52,750 nt of DNA, taken from assembly GCF_024448695.1 (NCBI RefSeq), contig NZ_JAMOHY010000022.1:1-52750 (forward strand), given 5' to 3'. The DNA is from Stutzerimonas stutzeri (GTDB lineage: Bacteria > Pseudomonadota > Gammaproteobacteria > Pseudomonadales > Pseudomonadaceae). Below, piece by piece: positions 34,893 through 44,057 of the stretch; within the stretch, counting starts at the first letter, position 1; every line of letters begins with the position of its first letter. The notes beneath the pieces are model-generated. The model was not told the DNA's origin. It was given only the letters and a program-made list of their open reading frames with translations, and ran no database searches. A program made the position numbers and the translations under genes.

Positions 34893-37272
34893 GCCAACCA
34901 AATCGCAAGAGGAAATCACCGCCCTGTTCAAGCAGGACCTGGTGACCGGCGTCGGCAAGAGCGTCAAGCACGACAGCGCGCCCAAGCACGTGACTGGCGA
35001 AGCGGTATACGTCGATGACCGCCTGGAATTTCCCAATCAGCTGCACGTCTATGCGCGCATGAGCGACCGTGCCCATGCCCGCATAATCAGCATCGATACC
35101 TCGCCCTGCTACCAGATTCCCGGCGTAGCCATCGCCATCACAGCCAAGGACGTGCCCGGCCAGCTGGACATCGGTGCAGTCCTGCCTGGCGATCCGCTAT
35201 TGGCGGACGGCAAGGTCGAGTTCGTTGGCCAGCCGGTGATCGCCGTCGCCGCCGACAGTCTGGAAACCGCACGCAAGGCGGCCATGGCCGCGATCATCGA
35301 ATACGAAGACCTGGAGCCGGTGCTGGATGTGGTCGATGCGCTGCGCAAACAGCATTTCGTGCTCGACAGCCACACCCACAAGCGTGGCGATTCAGCCAGC
35401 GCGCTGGCGACCGCGCCACGTCGCCTGCAGGGCACGCTGCATATCGGCGGTCAGGAGCATTTCTACCTGGAAACCCAGGTCAGCTCGGTCATGCCCACCG
35501 AAGACGGCGGCATGATCGTCTACACCTCCACCCAGAACCCCACCGAGGTGCAAAAGCTGGTGGCCGAGGTACTGGGCATTTCGATGAACAGGATCGTCAT
35601 CGACATGCGCCGCATGGGCGGTGGTTTTGGCGGCAAGGAAACCCAGGCCGCGGGCCCCGCGTGCATGTGCGCGGTGATCGCGCATCTGACCGGCCGGCCG
35701 ACCAAGATGCGTCTGCCGCGCATGGAAGATATGCACATGACCGGCAAGCGCCACCCCTTCTACGTCGAATACGACGTGGGCTTCGATGACGACGGCATGC
35801 TCCAGGGCATCCAGATCGACCTGGCCGGCAACTGCGGCTACTCGCCGGACCTCTCGGGTTCCATCGTCGACCGCGCGATGTTCCACTCCGACAACGCCTA
35901 CTACCTGGGCGACGTCACCATCCACGGTCATCGCTGCAAGACCAACACCGCCTCAAATACCGCCTACCGAGGCTTCGGCGGCCCGCAGGGCATGGTCGCC
36001 ATCGAGGAGATCATGGACGCCGTGGCGCGCGAGCTGGGCAAGGATCCGCTGGAGATCCGCAAGCGCAACTACTACGGCAAGACCGAGCGCAACGTCACGC
36101 CCTACTACCAGACCGTCGAGCACAACATGCTCGACGAGATGACCGCCGAACTGGAAGCCAGCAGCGACTATGCAAAGCGACGCGAAGAGATCCGCGCGTT
36201 CAATGCCGCAAGCCCGATCCTAAAGAAGGGCCTGGCGCTGACGCCGGTGAAGTTCGGCATCAGCTTCACCGCCAGCTTCCTCAACCAGGCCGGCGCGCTG
36301 GTGCACGTCTACACCGACGGCAGCATCCACTTGAACCACGGCGGCACCGAAATGGGCCAGGGCCTCAACACCAAGGTCGCGCAGGTGGTGGCCGAGGTAT
36401 TCCAGGTGGATATCGACCGTATCCAGATTACCGCCACCAACACCGACAAGGTGCCCAATACCTCGCCGACGGCGGCCTCCAGCGGTACCGACCTCAACGG
36501 CAAGGCCGCGCAGAACGCTGCGCTGACCATCAAGCAGCGACTGGTCGAATTCGCTGCCCGGCATTACACCGTCACCGAAGAAGATGTTCAGTTCAAGAAC
36601 GGTCAGGTGCGTATTCGTGATCGTTTCATCACCTTCGAAGAGCTGATCCAGCAGGCCTATTTCGGCCAGGTGTCGCTGTCTTCAACGGGCTTCTACCGCA
36701 CGCCGAAGATCTACTACGATCGCGACCAGGCACGCGGGCGGCCCTTCTACTACTACGCCTACGGTGCGGCCTGCTCGGAAGTGCTGGTCGATACCCTGAC
36801 CGGCGAATACCGCATGCTGCGCAGCGACATCCTGCACGACGTCGGCGCCTCGCTGAACCCGGCCATCGACATCGGCCAGGTGGAAGGCGGCTTCGTCCAG
36901 GGCATGGGCTGGCTGACCATGGAAGAGCTGGTGTGGAACGACAAGGGCAAGCTGATGACCAGCGGCCCGGCCAGCTACAAGGTGCCGGCGGTGGCCGACA
37001 TGCCGCTGGATCTACGGGTCAAGCTGGTGGAAAACCGCAAGAACCCGGAAGACACGGTGTTCCATTCCAAGGCCGTCGGCGAGCCGCCGTTCATGCTGGG
37101 CATCTCGGTGTGGTGCGCGATCAAGGATGCCGTGGCCAGCCTCGCCGACTACAAGGTGCAGCCGAAAATCGACGCGCCGGCCACGCCGGAGCGTGTGCTC
37201 TGGGGCGTCGAGCAGATGCGCAAGCTGAAGCAGGCGACGACCGCACCTGCAACGGAAACCACACCAGCCTGA
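34885..37272 (+). CDS. xdhB: Xanthine dehydrogenase large (molybdopterin) subunit
   Basis: 795 residues. It oxidises hypoxanthine to xanthine and xanthine to urate at a molybdenum cofactor. Visible marks are GGGFGGKETQ near 249-258, RGFGGPQGM near 356-364, GMGWLTMEELVW near 673-684, and KAVGEPPF with the catalytic Glu near 731. Cofactor insertion depends on XdhC, encoded next. An 8-bp overlap with xdhA fixes the frame and start. Confidence 0.96.
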   Translation: MHKPTKSQEEITALFKQDLVTGVGKSVKHDSAPKHVTGEAVYVDDRLEFPNQLHVYARMSDRAHARIISIDTSPCYQIPGVAIAITAKDVPGQLDIGAVLPGDPLLADGKVEFVGQPVIAVAADSLETARKAAMAAIIEYEDLEPVLDVVDALRKQHFVLDSHTHKRGDSASALATAPRRLQGTLHIGGQEHFYLETQVSSVMPTEDGGMIVYTSTQNPTEVQKLVAEVLGISMNRIVIDMRRMGGGFGGKETQAAGPACMCAVIAHLTGRPTKMRLPRMEDMHMTGKRHPFYVEYDVGFDDDGMLQGIQIDLAGNCGYSPDLSGSIVDRAMFHSDNAYYLGDVTIHGHRCKTNTASNTAYRGFGGPQGMVAIEEIMDAVARELGKDPLEIRKRNYYGKTERNVTPYYQTVEHNMLDEMTAELEASSDYAKRREEIRAFNAASPILKKGLALTPVKFGISFTASFLNQAGALVHVYTDGSIHLNHGGTEMGQGLNTKVAQVVAEVFQVDIDRIQITATNTDKVPNTSPTAASSGTDLNGKAAQNAALTIKQRLVEFAARHYTVTEEDVQFKNGQVRIRDRFITFEELIQQAYFGQVSLSSTGFYRTPKIYYDRDQARGRPFYYYAYGAACSEVLVDTLTGEYRMLRSDILHDVGASLNPAIDIGQVEGGFVQGMGWLTMEELVWNDKGKLMTSGPASYKVPAVADMPLDLRVKLVENRKNPEDTVFHSKAVGEPPFMLGISVWCAIKDAVASLADYKVQPKIDAPATPERVLWGVEQMRKLKQATTAPATETTPA

Positions 37273-37273
37273 C

Positions 37274-37303
37274 GTAGGGTGGACAACGTTTTACTTGTCC
37301 ACC
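37274..37303. repeat. REP-like GTAGGGTGGA palindrome between xdhB and xdhC
   Basis: GTAGGGTGGACAA opens a perfect 9-bp stem, GGTGGACAA (37278-37286) with TTGTCCACC (37295-37303), around an 8-base loop. The same GTAGGGTGGA word occurs after guaD and at the right window edge. Confidence 0.6.
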
Positions 37304-37373
37304 TGTGGCACAACACGAACGTTCCGGTGGAAACGCTTTGCAGCTTTCACCGGGCGCGACGAAGGACAGAACC

Positions 37374-38222
37374 ATGAGCAACACGGTCTGGATCAACGCA
37401 CTCGCCGACCTGCAGCAGCAAGGCGAACCCTGCGTACTGGTGACCATCATCGAGGAGCGCGGCTCGACGCCGCGCAATGCCGGCTCGAAGATGGTGGTCA
37501 GCCGCGAGCGGCTGTATGACACCATCGGCGGCGGCCACCTGGAGTACAAGGCACAGGCCATCGCCCGCGAGATGCTGGAAAACCGTGTGCGCGAAACCCG
37601 CCTGGAACGCTTTTCCCTCGGCGCCAGCCTGGGCCAGTGCTGCGGCGGCGCCACGGTGCTGCTGTTCGAACCCATGGGTCAACCCCAGGCGCACATTGCG
37701 GTGTTCGGTGCCGGCCACGTCGGCCGAGCGCTGGTGCCGCTGCTGGCCAGCCTGCCCTGCAAGGTGCGCTGGATCGATTCGCGGGATAACGAGTTTCCCG
37801 CGCAGATTCCAGCTGGCGTGGAAAAGGTAGTCAACGACGAGGTGGTGGATGAGGTGGAGAACATGCCCGCCGGCAGTTACTTCATCGTCATGACCCACAA
37901 CCACCAACTGGATCTCGAACTGACCGCGGCGATTCTCGGACGCAACGATTTCACCTACTACGGCCTGATCGGTTCGCAGAGCAAGCGCGCCAAGTTCGAG
38001 CACCGCCTGCGCAACCGCGGCTTCCAGCCGGAAACCGTGGCGCGCATGCGCTGCCCAATGGGCATCAGCGAGGTGAAGGGCAAGCTGCCGGTGGAAATCG
38101 CGGTGTCCATTGCAGGCGAGGTGATCGCCACTTATAACGCCAACTTTGGTGAAAAAAGCACAGGCGGCGAAAAGCCCGTACCGATGCTGGTGCCCGCCTC
38201 GCGCCGCTCGCAGGCTGGCTGA
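37374..38222 (+). CDS. xdhC: XdhC accessory protein for molybdenum cofactor insertion
   Basis: 282 residues from the ATG at 37374 with AAGGA upstream. The frame is open back to 37305 without a better site. The N-terminal XdhC/CoxI part has LVTIIEERGSTPRNAGSKM and TIGGGHLE. The C-terminal Rossmann-like part has HIAVFGAGHVGRALVPLL and YYGLIGSQSKRAKFEHRL. XdhC binds the molybdenum cofactor, favours its sulfuration and delivers it to XdhB. It is probably one operon with xdhAB, despite a REP-like hairpin in the 101-bp gap. Confidence 0.95.
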   Translation: MSNTVWINALADLQQQGEPCVLVTIIEERGSTPRNAGSKMVVSRERLYDTIGGGHLEYKAQAIAREMLENRVRETRLERFSLGASLGQCCGGATVLLFEPMGQPQAHIAVFGAGHVGRALVPLLASLPCKVRWIDSRDNEFPAQIPAGVEKVVNDEVVDEVENMPAGSYFIVMTHNHQLDLELTAAILGRNDFTYYGLIGSQSKRAKFEHRLRNRGFQPETVARMRCPMGISEVKGKLPVEIAVSIAGEVIATYNANFGEKSTGGEKPVPMLVPASRRSQAG

Positions 38223-38393
38223 CAGGGCGTGATTCGCTGACGAAGCGCGCCTGCTTTCCTGTGGGAGCGGATTTAGAAGCGAACGCCGCCCAGCCGCTCC
38301 CAGAGGGCTTGAGTTGGACCGCATCCTCAATGCCCGAACCCGCCTCATCATCTACCACGCTGCCAACACATCACTCCAATTCCGAGAACCACG

Positions 38394-39698
38394 ATGTCCC
38401 AGATCAAAGCCTTTCGTGCCTCCATTCTTCACAGCCTTGCCGACCCGCGTGAGGTGGGCATCGAGCAATCCCACGAGTATTTCGACGACGGCCTGCTGAT
38501 CATCGAAGACGGCAAGGTTGCGCAAATCGGCCACGCCGCCGAGCTACTGCCCAGTCTGCCCACCGGCACAGAGGTACTCGAATACCAAGATGCGCTGATC
38601 ACCCCCGGTTTCATCGACACCCATATCCATTACCCGCAGACCGGCATGATCGCCTCCTACGGCGAGCAGCTGCTGGACTGGCTCAATACCTACACCTTCC
38701 CCACCGAGCGCGCGTTCGCCGACAAGGCCCACGCCAGCGAAGTCGCGGATGTCTTCCTGAATGAATTGCTGCGCAACGGCACCACCACCGCGCTGGTGTT
38801 CGGCAGTGTGCACAAGGCGTCGGTGGATGCCTTCTTCGAGGCCTGCGAAAAGCGCAATCTGCGGATGATCGCCGGCAAGGTGCTGATGGATCGCAATGCG
38901 CCCGACTACCTCACCGACACCGCCGAATCCGGCTACGCCGACAGCAAGGAACTGATCGAGCGCTGGCACGGCAAGGGCCGGCTGCATTACGCCGTCACCC
39001 CACGCTTTGCGCCGACCAGCACGCCCGAGCAACTGACGCTGGCCGGCAAGCTGTTCAAGGAATACCCGGATCTCTACATGCACACGCACCTGTCCGAGAA
39101 CCGCCAGGAGATCGAGTGGGTGCGCGAGCTGTTCCCCGAGCGCAAGGGCTATCTGGACGTTTACGACCATCACGGCCTGATCGGCGCGCGCTCAGTGTTC
39201 GCCCACGGCGTGCACCTGTGTGACGACGAATGCCAGCGCTTGGGCGAAACCGGCTCGGCGGTCGCCTTCTGCCCGACGTCCAACCTGTTCCTGGGCAGTG
39301 GTCTGTTCGATCTGGAGAAAGTGGAAGGCTTTGGCGTGCGGGTCGGCCTCGGCACCGACATTGGCGCGGGCACGAGCTTCTCCCAGCTGCAATCCTTGAA
39401 CGAGGCTTACAAGGTCATGCAGCTGCAGGGCAAGAAACTCGACCCGTTCAAATCGCTCTACCTCGCCACCCTGGGCGGTGCCCGTGCGCTGTACCTGGAC
39501 GACCGGATCGGCAACCTGCAACCGGGCAAGGAAGCGGATTTCGTGGTGCTGGACTACAAGGCCACACCGCTAATCGACTTTCGCCTGAGCCAAGCGAAGA
39601 CGCTGCCAGAAAAACTCTTTGCGCTGATGATGCTCGGCGACGATCGCGCCGTGAAGGAAACCTACGCGGCAGGGGTTTCGGTACATCGCAAGGCATGA
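38394..39698 (+). CDS. guaD: Guanine deaminase
   Basis: 434 residues of the amidohydrolase superfamily. PGFIDTHIHYPQTG near 69-82 binds metal. HTHLSENRQEIEWV near 229-242 and FAHGVHLCDDE near 268-278 follow, and GLGTDIGAGTSFS near 320-332 holds the last metal Asp. It hydrolyses guanine to xanthine and ammonia, feeding xanthine dehydrogenase. It follows xdhC by 171 bp. Its upstream region has no TTGTnnACAA site, so it may be read through from xdhABC or have its own promoter. Confidence 0.95.
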   Translation: MSQIKAFRASILHSLADPREVGIEQSHEYFDDGLLIIEDGKVAQIGHAAELLPSLPTGTEVLEYQDALITPGFIDTHIHYPQTGMIASYGEQLLDWLNTYTFPTERAFADKAHASEVADVFLNELLRNGTTTALVFGSVHKASVDAFFEACEKRNLRMIAGKVLMDRNAPDYLTDTAESGYADSKELIERWHGKGRLHYAVTPRFAPTSTPEQLTLAGKLFKEYPDLYMHTHLSENRQEIEWVRELFPERKGYLDVYDHHGLIGARSVFAHGVHLCDDECQRLGETGSAVAFCPTSNLFLGSGLFDLEKVEGFGVRVGLGTDIGAGTSFSQLQSLNEAYKVMQLQGKKLDPFKSLYLATLGGARALYLDDRIGNLQPGKEADFVVLDYKATPLIDFRLSQAKTLPEKLFALMMLGDDRAVKETYAAGVSVHRKA

Positions 39699-39705
39699 AG
39701 CCAGA

Positions 39706-39816
39706 CCGTAGGGTGGAAAACCCGCAAAGCGGTTTTCCACGCGTCGTGTCCGGTTACCCTCCAACACCCACCTGGCCGTGGAACCGCGTGGATGGCTTCG
39801 GCCATCCACCCTACGG
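39706..39816. repeat. Composite REP-like element between guaD and the GntR gene
   Basis: CCGTAGGGTGGA (39706-39717) is a perfect inverted repeat of TCCACCCTACGG (39805-39816). Inside are two smaller hairpins: GGAAAACC with GGTTTTCC near 39715-39737, and GTGGATGGC-TTCG-GCCATCCAC (39788-39809). It lies between convergent genes and ends 4 bp before the GntR stop, so it may also terminate both transcripts. Confidence 0.7.
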
Positions 39817-39819
39817 CTC

Positions 39820-40587
39820 TCAGCGTTTCTTGGCGCCCTTTCCGTTCTTTCCGACGATATGGGAAAACACGGCGTGCAGGTCGCGGGAAGCGCTGTCTTC
39901 GTCGAGGTTGAGCTTGCTGTCGACGTGATCCATGTGATGCATCATCAGGCTCACCGCCTTGTCGCTGTCACGTGCAGCAATGGCGTCAATCAGCTGGTTG
40001 TGTTCGTCATAGGAGCAATGCGAGCGGTTGCCGCTTTCGTACTGGGCGATGATCAGCGAGGTCTGGGACACCAGGCTGCGCTGAAAACTGACCAGCGGCG
40101 CGTTCTTCGCAGTCTCGGCCAGTTTCAGGTGAAATTCGCCCGACAGGCGAATGCCGGCGCCGCGGTCGCCACGGGCAAAGCAGGCCTGTTCGTCGATAAC
40201 CATCTGCCGCAACTCGCCCAGTTGCTCGTCAGTGGCGTGCTGCACCGCCAGTTCGGTGATCGCCCGTTCCACCAGGCGTCGTGCGAAGAAAATCTGCCGG
40301 GCCTCTTCAACGCTCGGGCTGGCAACGACCGCACCACGGTTGGGACGCAGCAATACCACCCCTTCATGAGCCAACCGTGACAACGCACGCCGGATGATGG
40401 TGCGGCTCACTCCGAAGATTTCCCCCAGCGCTTCTTCACTGAGCTTGGTGCCCGGTGCCAGACGCTGCTCAAGGATGGCGTCGAAGATGTGGGCGTAGAC
40501 GATGTCGTCCTGCGTCCCGGTACGCACCTTACCGTTTCGGGCCGGTTTTTTCAGAGGCTGCAGTTGTTCGTTCATGATGGCTCGCAT
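39820..40587 (-). CDS. GntR-family (FCD) transcriptional regulator of the purine island
   Basis: 255 residues. An N-terminal winged helix-turn-helix (PGTKLSEEALGEIFGVSRTIIRRALSRLAHEGVV, about 45-78) is followed by an all-helical FCD ligand-binding domain with likely metal/ligand residues in GEFHLKLAE and MMHHMDHV. Proteins of the FadR subfamily bind palindromes of the type TNGTnnACNA. Matching TTGTnnACAA sites occur before its own gene and before several purine-degradation units, so it probably represses the island and is relieved by a purine or intermediate. A second ATG four codons in is an alternative start. The ligand is unknown. Confidence 0.9.
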   Translation of the reverse strand: MRAIMNEQLQPLKKPARNGKVRTGTQDDIVYAHIFDAILEQRLAPGTKLSEEALGEIFGVSRTIIRRALSRLAHEGVVLLRPNRGAVVASPSVEEARQIFFARRLVERAITELAVQHATDEQLGELRQMVIDEQACFARGDRGAGIRLSGEFHLKLAETAKNAPLVSFQRSLVSQTSLIIAQYESGNRSHCSYDEHNQLIDAIAARDSDKAVSLMMHHMDHVDSKLNLDEDSASRDLHAVFSHIVGKNGKGAKKR

Positions 40588-40927
40588 CGAGGTTTCGGCA
40601 AGGCGAACTTTACTTCGTTTCAGTCGCTGACTGGAGTAGCCATTGGTTATAGAGGCTTATTTATTCGCGGCAATTGTGCACAAACCAACACAGCCGATCA
40701 CGTCCAGGCCTCGTATTTCCTCGCGTCAGCCCGGACATAGACCTTCCTTGCGTCGTATTGCCGCAGTTAATCGCTGACTGGAGGCAAAACATGGTTGCTT
40801 TTCTTGTATACAAAAGCATAATCGGCCAAGGCCTTTCTGACCTCCAAGTCAAAAACCGAGACAGATTGAGCCCTCACCATCACCTGCCTCAAGAGTTTCC
40901 AACTCTGGGTGATCGACAACAAGAACG
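40588..40927. promoter_or_regulatory. Divergent control region: GntR gene and purine permease gene
   Basis: 340 bp with two perfect operator palindromes: TTGTGCACAA at 40674-40683 and TTGTATACAA at 40804-40813. TTGCTT (40795-40800) and CATAAT (40817-40822), 16 bp apart, could be the permease promoter with the second operator inside its spacer. TGACCTCCAAGTCA at 40838-40851 is the third copy of the motif seen before xdhA. TCGCTGACTGGAG occurs twice as a direct repeat (40624-40636 and 40771-40783). Confidence 0.65.
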
Positions 40928-42289
40928 ATGAGGAAACACCCCTTGGAAAGCACCAAGCAGGAACAACAGGCCCTTGCCGTGCAGCCGGATAAGCCCGGTT
41001 TGCTCGATCGATTCTTCAAGCTCAGCGAACACCGCACCAGCGTTAAAACGGAACTGCTCGCCGGCCTGACGACCTTCGTCACCATGGCCTACATCATCTT
41101 CGTCAACCCCAACATCATGGCCGAAGCCGGAATCGACCACGGTGCGGCCTTCGTCGCAACCTGCGTCGGCGCCGCACTGGGCTGCCTGCTCATGGGTCTT
41201 TATGCCAACTGGCCGGTGGGCCTCGCGCCGGGCATGGGGCTGAACGCCTTTTTCACTTACACCGTAGTAGGTGAGATGGGCTACAGCTGGGAAGTCGCGC
41301 TGGGGGCTGTGTTCCTGTCAGGCGTCCTGTTCATGATCATGAGCCTGTCGCGGCTGCGCGAATGGTTGCTCAACAGCATCCCCATGAGCCTGCGTTTCGC
41401 TATGGGCGCCGGGGTCGGACTGTTTCTCGGGTTGATTGGCCTGAAGACCGCCGGCATCGTTGTCGACAACCCGGCCACGCTGTTATCCATGGGCTCCTTC
41501 GGCGAGCCCAACGCTCTGCTGGCGGCCATCTGCTTCCTGATGATCGCCGTGCTCAGTCATCGCAATGTATTCGGCGCGATCCTGTTCAGTATGCTCGCCG
41601 TGACTGGCGTAGGCCTGGCCATGGGCCTGGTGGAGTACAACGGGCTGGTGTCGATGCCGCCGAGCCTGGCGCCGACCTTCCTGGCCATGGACATTGCCGG
41701 CGCCTTCAATGTGGCGATGATCAGCGTCATCCTGGCGTTTCTGTTCGTCAACATGTTCGACACGGCCGGCACGCTGATGGGCGTCGCGCACCGCGCAAAC
41801 CTGGTGGATGAAGATGGCAAGATCCAGAACCTGTCCCGCGCACTGAAGGCCGACAGCACTTCGAGCGTAGCCGGTGCCTTTGTCGGCTGCCCGCCGGTGA
41901 CCAGCTACGTGGAAAGTGCATCAGGTGTGGCCGCCGGTGGCCGCACCGGACTTACCGCCGTGACTGTCGCGGTGCTGTTCCTGGGCGCAATGTTCTTCGC
42001 ACCGCTGGCCGGAATGATTCCCGCCTATGCCACCGCCGGCGCGCTTATCTATGTGGCGATGCTGATGATGAGCGGCATGGCGCATATCGACTGGAAGGAC
42101 CATACCGACACCATCCCGGCGATCGTGACCGTGATAATGATGCCGCTGACCTTCTCCATCGCCAATGGCATCGCACTGGGCTTTCTGACTTATGCGACGC
42201 TGAAGCTGCTGACCGGGCAGGCCAACAAGGTTTCAATCAGCCTCTATGTGCTGTGCATCGTGTTCATCGCCAAGTTCGCATTTCTCTGA
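40928..42289 (+). CDS. Guanine/hypoxanthine permease (AzgA-type NCS2)
   Basis: 453 residues with about 12-14 membrane segments. Family marks are TELLAGLTTFVTMAYIIFVNP near 41-61, GLAPGMGLNAFFTY near 98-111, VNMFDTAGTLMGVAHRA near 275-291 and PPVTSYVESASGVAAGGRTGLTA near 320-342. AzgA-like members import hypoxanthine, guanine and adenine by proton symport. A TTG five codons later with AGGA upstream is a possible alternative start. A strong terminator follows. Confidence 0.93.
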   Translation: MRKHPLESTKQEQQALAVQPDKPGLLDRFFKLSEHRTSVKTELLAGLTTFVTMAYIIFVNPNIMAEAGIDHGAAFVATCVGAALGCLLMGLYANWPVGLAPGMGLNAFFTYTVVGEMGYSWEVALGAVFLSGVLFMIMSLSRLREWLLNSIPMSLRFAMGAGVGLFLGLIGLKTAGIVVDNPATLLSMGSFGEPNALLAAICFLMIAVLSHRNVFGAILFSMLAVTGVGLAMGLVEYNGLVSMPPSLAPTFLAMDIAGAFNVAMISVILAFLFVNMFDTAGTLMGVAHRANLVDEDGKIQNLSRALKADSTSSVAGAFVGCPPVTSYVESASGVAAGGRTGLTAVTVAVLFLGAMFFAPLAGMIPAYATAGALIYVAMLMMSGMAHIDWKDHTDTIPAIVTVIMMPLTFSIANGIALGFLTYATLKLLTGQANKVSISLYVLCIVFIAKFAFL

Positions 42290-42308
42290 ATTCAGCCCCC
42301 CACCAGCC

Positions 42309-42344
42309 AAGACCCCGATGCTTTTGCCTCGGGGTCTTTTTTTT
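42309..42344 (+). terminator. Intrinsic terminator after the AzgA-type permease gene
   Basis: AAGACCCCGA (42309-42318) pairs with TCGGGGTCTT (42329-42338), followed by a run of T to 42344. A classical rho-independent terminator. Confidence 0.9.
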
Positions 42345-42348
42345 CGAC

Positions 42349-42374
42349 AAAAAAACACCCGCCAGGAGCGGGTG
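42349..42374 (-). terminator. Intrinsic terminator after hiuH on the minus strand
   Basis: On the minus strand CACCCGC and GCGGGTG (plus positions 42368-42374 and 42356-42362) form a 7-bp stem with a 5-base loop, followed by a run of seven T (plus-strand A at 42349-42355). Confidence 0.85.
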
Positions 42375-42417
42375 GCAGGCTCAAGAGTGGAGCCTTCAGA
42401 GCATGGTTCGGGTCGTA

Positions 42418-42771
42418 TCAGCTTCCGCGATAGGTCGAGTAGCTGTAGGGCGAAATCAGCAGGGGCACGTGGTAGTGATCCTGCTCGGCACTGATGCCGA
42501 AGCGCAGCACCACTACATCGAGGAAGGCAGGCTCGGCCAGTTGCACACCGCGCGCGCGGTAGTAATCGCCGGCACTGAACTGCAGCTGGTAAACACCAGA
42601 GCGGTAGTCTCCACCCTCCAGCAAAGGCGCATCACAGCGGCCGTCGGCGTTGGTGTGCTGGCTGGCGACCAGCGCCAGACTGTCACCCTGCACGCGATAG
42701 AGTTCAATCTTGATGTTGCTGCCAGGACAGCCGTGGGCGGCGTCCAGTACGTGAGTAGTCAAACGTCCCAT
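42418..42771 (-). CDS. hiuH: 5-hydroxyisourate hydrolase
   Basis: 117 residues from the ATG at 42771. The longer frame to 42867 has no ribosome site. Transthyretin-related family: LTTHVLDAAHGCPG at the start (His near 6), an Arg and His in the middle, and the signature ending YRGS. It hydrolyses 5-hydroxyisourate to OHCU, the second step of urate breakdown. It is divergent from the puuE operon, with 356 bp between them and operator-like sites in the gap. Confidence 0.95.
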   Translation of the reverse strand: MGRLTTHVLDAAHGCPGSNIKIELYRVQGDSLALVASQHTNADGRCDAPLLEGGDYRSGVYQLQFSAGDYYRARGVQLAEPAFLDVVVLRFGISAEQDHYHVPLLISPYSYSTYRGS

Positions 42772-43127
42772 AGATTTCCGGCGCTGCAGCAAAGCTGCCC
42801 CTGCAGGCGCCTGCCTCCTCTTGTCGATGTTGTGGGTCTGTCGGCAGCATAGCATGTGCAACGCCATATTAAAGACAGTTTCACTTGAAATTGTACACAG
42901 TTTACGAAAGGGCTTTTCCTCTGACCAGGAACTGAGCTACAGACTGGATTCTTCGCATGATATGGAGCCGGATTACGGGCAACCGTTTCCTTTCAACGAA
43001 AGCCGCCGATCATTTTTCGTGGGGATTTGATTTACAAACCACAAAAGCTTTTGTATACAATCACCCATAAGGTCGCATCGCCTTCCAGCCACTAACGACC
43101 TCGCATCTCACTAAGGAAAAACAATAA
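42772..43127. promoter_or_regulatory. Divergent control region hiuH / puuE operon
   Basis: 356 bp. TTGTACACAG at 42891-42900 is a near match to the operator on the hiuH side. TTTACA (43031-43036), a 17-bp spacer and TATACA (43054-43059) form a promoter for puuE whose -10 box lies inside the perfect operator TTGTATACAA (43051-43060). No small gene is evident. Confidence 0.7.
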
Positions 43128-44057
43128 ATGAGCGCCGACTATTCTCGTGACCTCATCGGCTATGCCGGCAACCCACCCCATCCACACTGGCCAGGCAATG
43201 CGCGCATCGCGCTTTCGTTTGTCCTGAACTACGAAGAGGGCGGCGAGCGCTGCGTGCTGCACGGCGACAAGGAATCCGAAGCCTTCCTGTCCGAGATGGT
43301 CGCCGCGCAGCCGCTTCAGGGCGTGCGCAACATGAGCATGGAATCGCTCTACGAATACGGCAGCCGCGCCGGCGTCTGGCGCCTGCTCAAGCTGTTCAAG
43401 CAGCACGACATCCCGCTGACGATCTTCGCCGTGGCGATGGCGGCGCAACGTCATCCGCAGGTGATCAAGGCCATGGTCGCCGAGGGTCACGAGATCTGCA
43501 GCCACGGCTATCGCTGGATCGACTACCAATACATGGACGAGGCGCAGGAGCGCGAGCACATGCTCGAAGCCATCCGCATCTTGACCGAACTCACTGGCGA
43601 GCGCCCGCTGGGCTGGTACACCGGTCGCACCGGGCCGAACACGCGCCGGCTGGTGCGCGAGGAAGGCGGTTTCCTCTACGACTCCGACACCTATGACGAC
43701 GACCTGCCCTACTGGGACCCGCAAAGCACCCCGGAGAAACCGCATCTGGTGATCCCCTACACCCTGGACACCAACGACATGCGTTTCACCCAGGTGCAGG
43801 GCTTCAACAGCGGCGACGACTTCTTCACCTACCTAAAGGATGCCTTCGACGTGCTCTACGCCGAGGGTGCCGAAGCACCGAAGATGCTCACCATCGGCAT
43901 GCACTGCCGGCTGCTGGGGCGCCCTGCGCGGATGGCTTCGTTGCAGCGCTTCATCGAATACGTGCAGAGCCATGAGCAGGTCTGGTTCGCCCGCCGCGTC
44001 GATATTGCCCGCCACTGGCACATCACTCACCCCTTCAAACAGGAGCGCGCGAAATGA
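43128..44057 (+). CDS. puuE: Allantoinase PuuE (polysaccharide deacetylase fold)
   Basis: 309 residues. It opens with YAGNPPHPHWPGNARIALSFVLNYEEGGERC, the hallmark of PuuE, which hydrolyses allantoin to allantoate without a metal. Further marks are FAVAMAAQRHPQVIKAM, EGHEICSHGYRW and a closing HCRLLGRPARM block. It belongs to the NodB-like fold but differs from true deacetylases. It is the first gene of an operon with uraD (4-bp ATGA overlap), allA and puuD. Confidence 0.95.
   Translation: MSADYSRDLIGYAGNPPHPHWPGNARIALSFVLNYEEGGERCVLHGDKESEAFLSEMVAAQPLQGVRNMSMESLYEYGSRAGVWRLLKLFKQHDIPLTIFAVAMAAQRHPQVIKAMVAEGHEICSHGYRWIDYQYMDEAQEREHMLEAIRILTELTGERPLGWYTGRTGPNTRRLVREEGGFLYDSDTYDDDLPYWDPQSTPEKPHLVIPYTLDTNDMRFTQVQGFNSGDDFFTYLKDAFDVLYAEGAEAPKMLTIGMHCRLLGRPARMASLQRFIEYVQSHEQVWFARRVDIARHWHITHPFKQERAK

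Noticed and set aside
38807..38814. TGTGCACA core inside guaD
   Set aside because: It is inside coding sequence and the outer bases match only on one side. Not counted as an operator.
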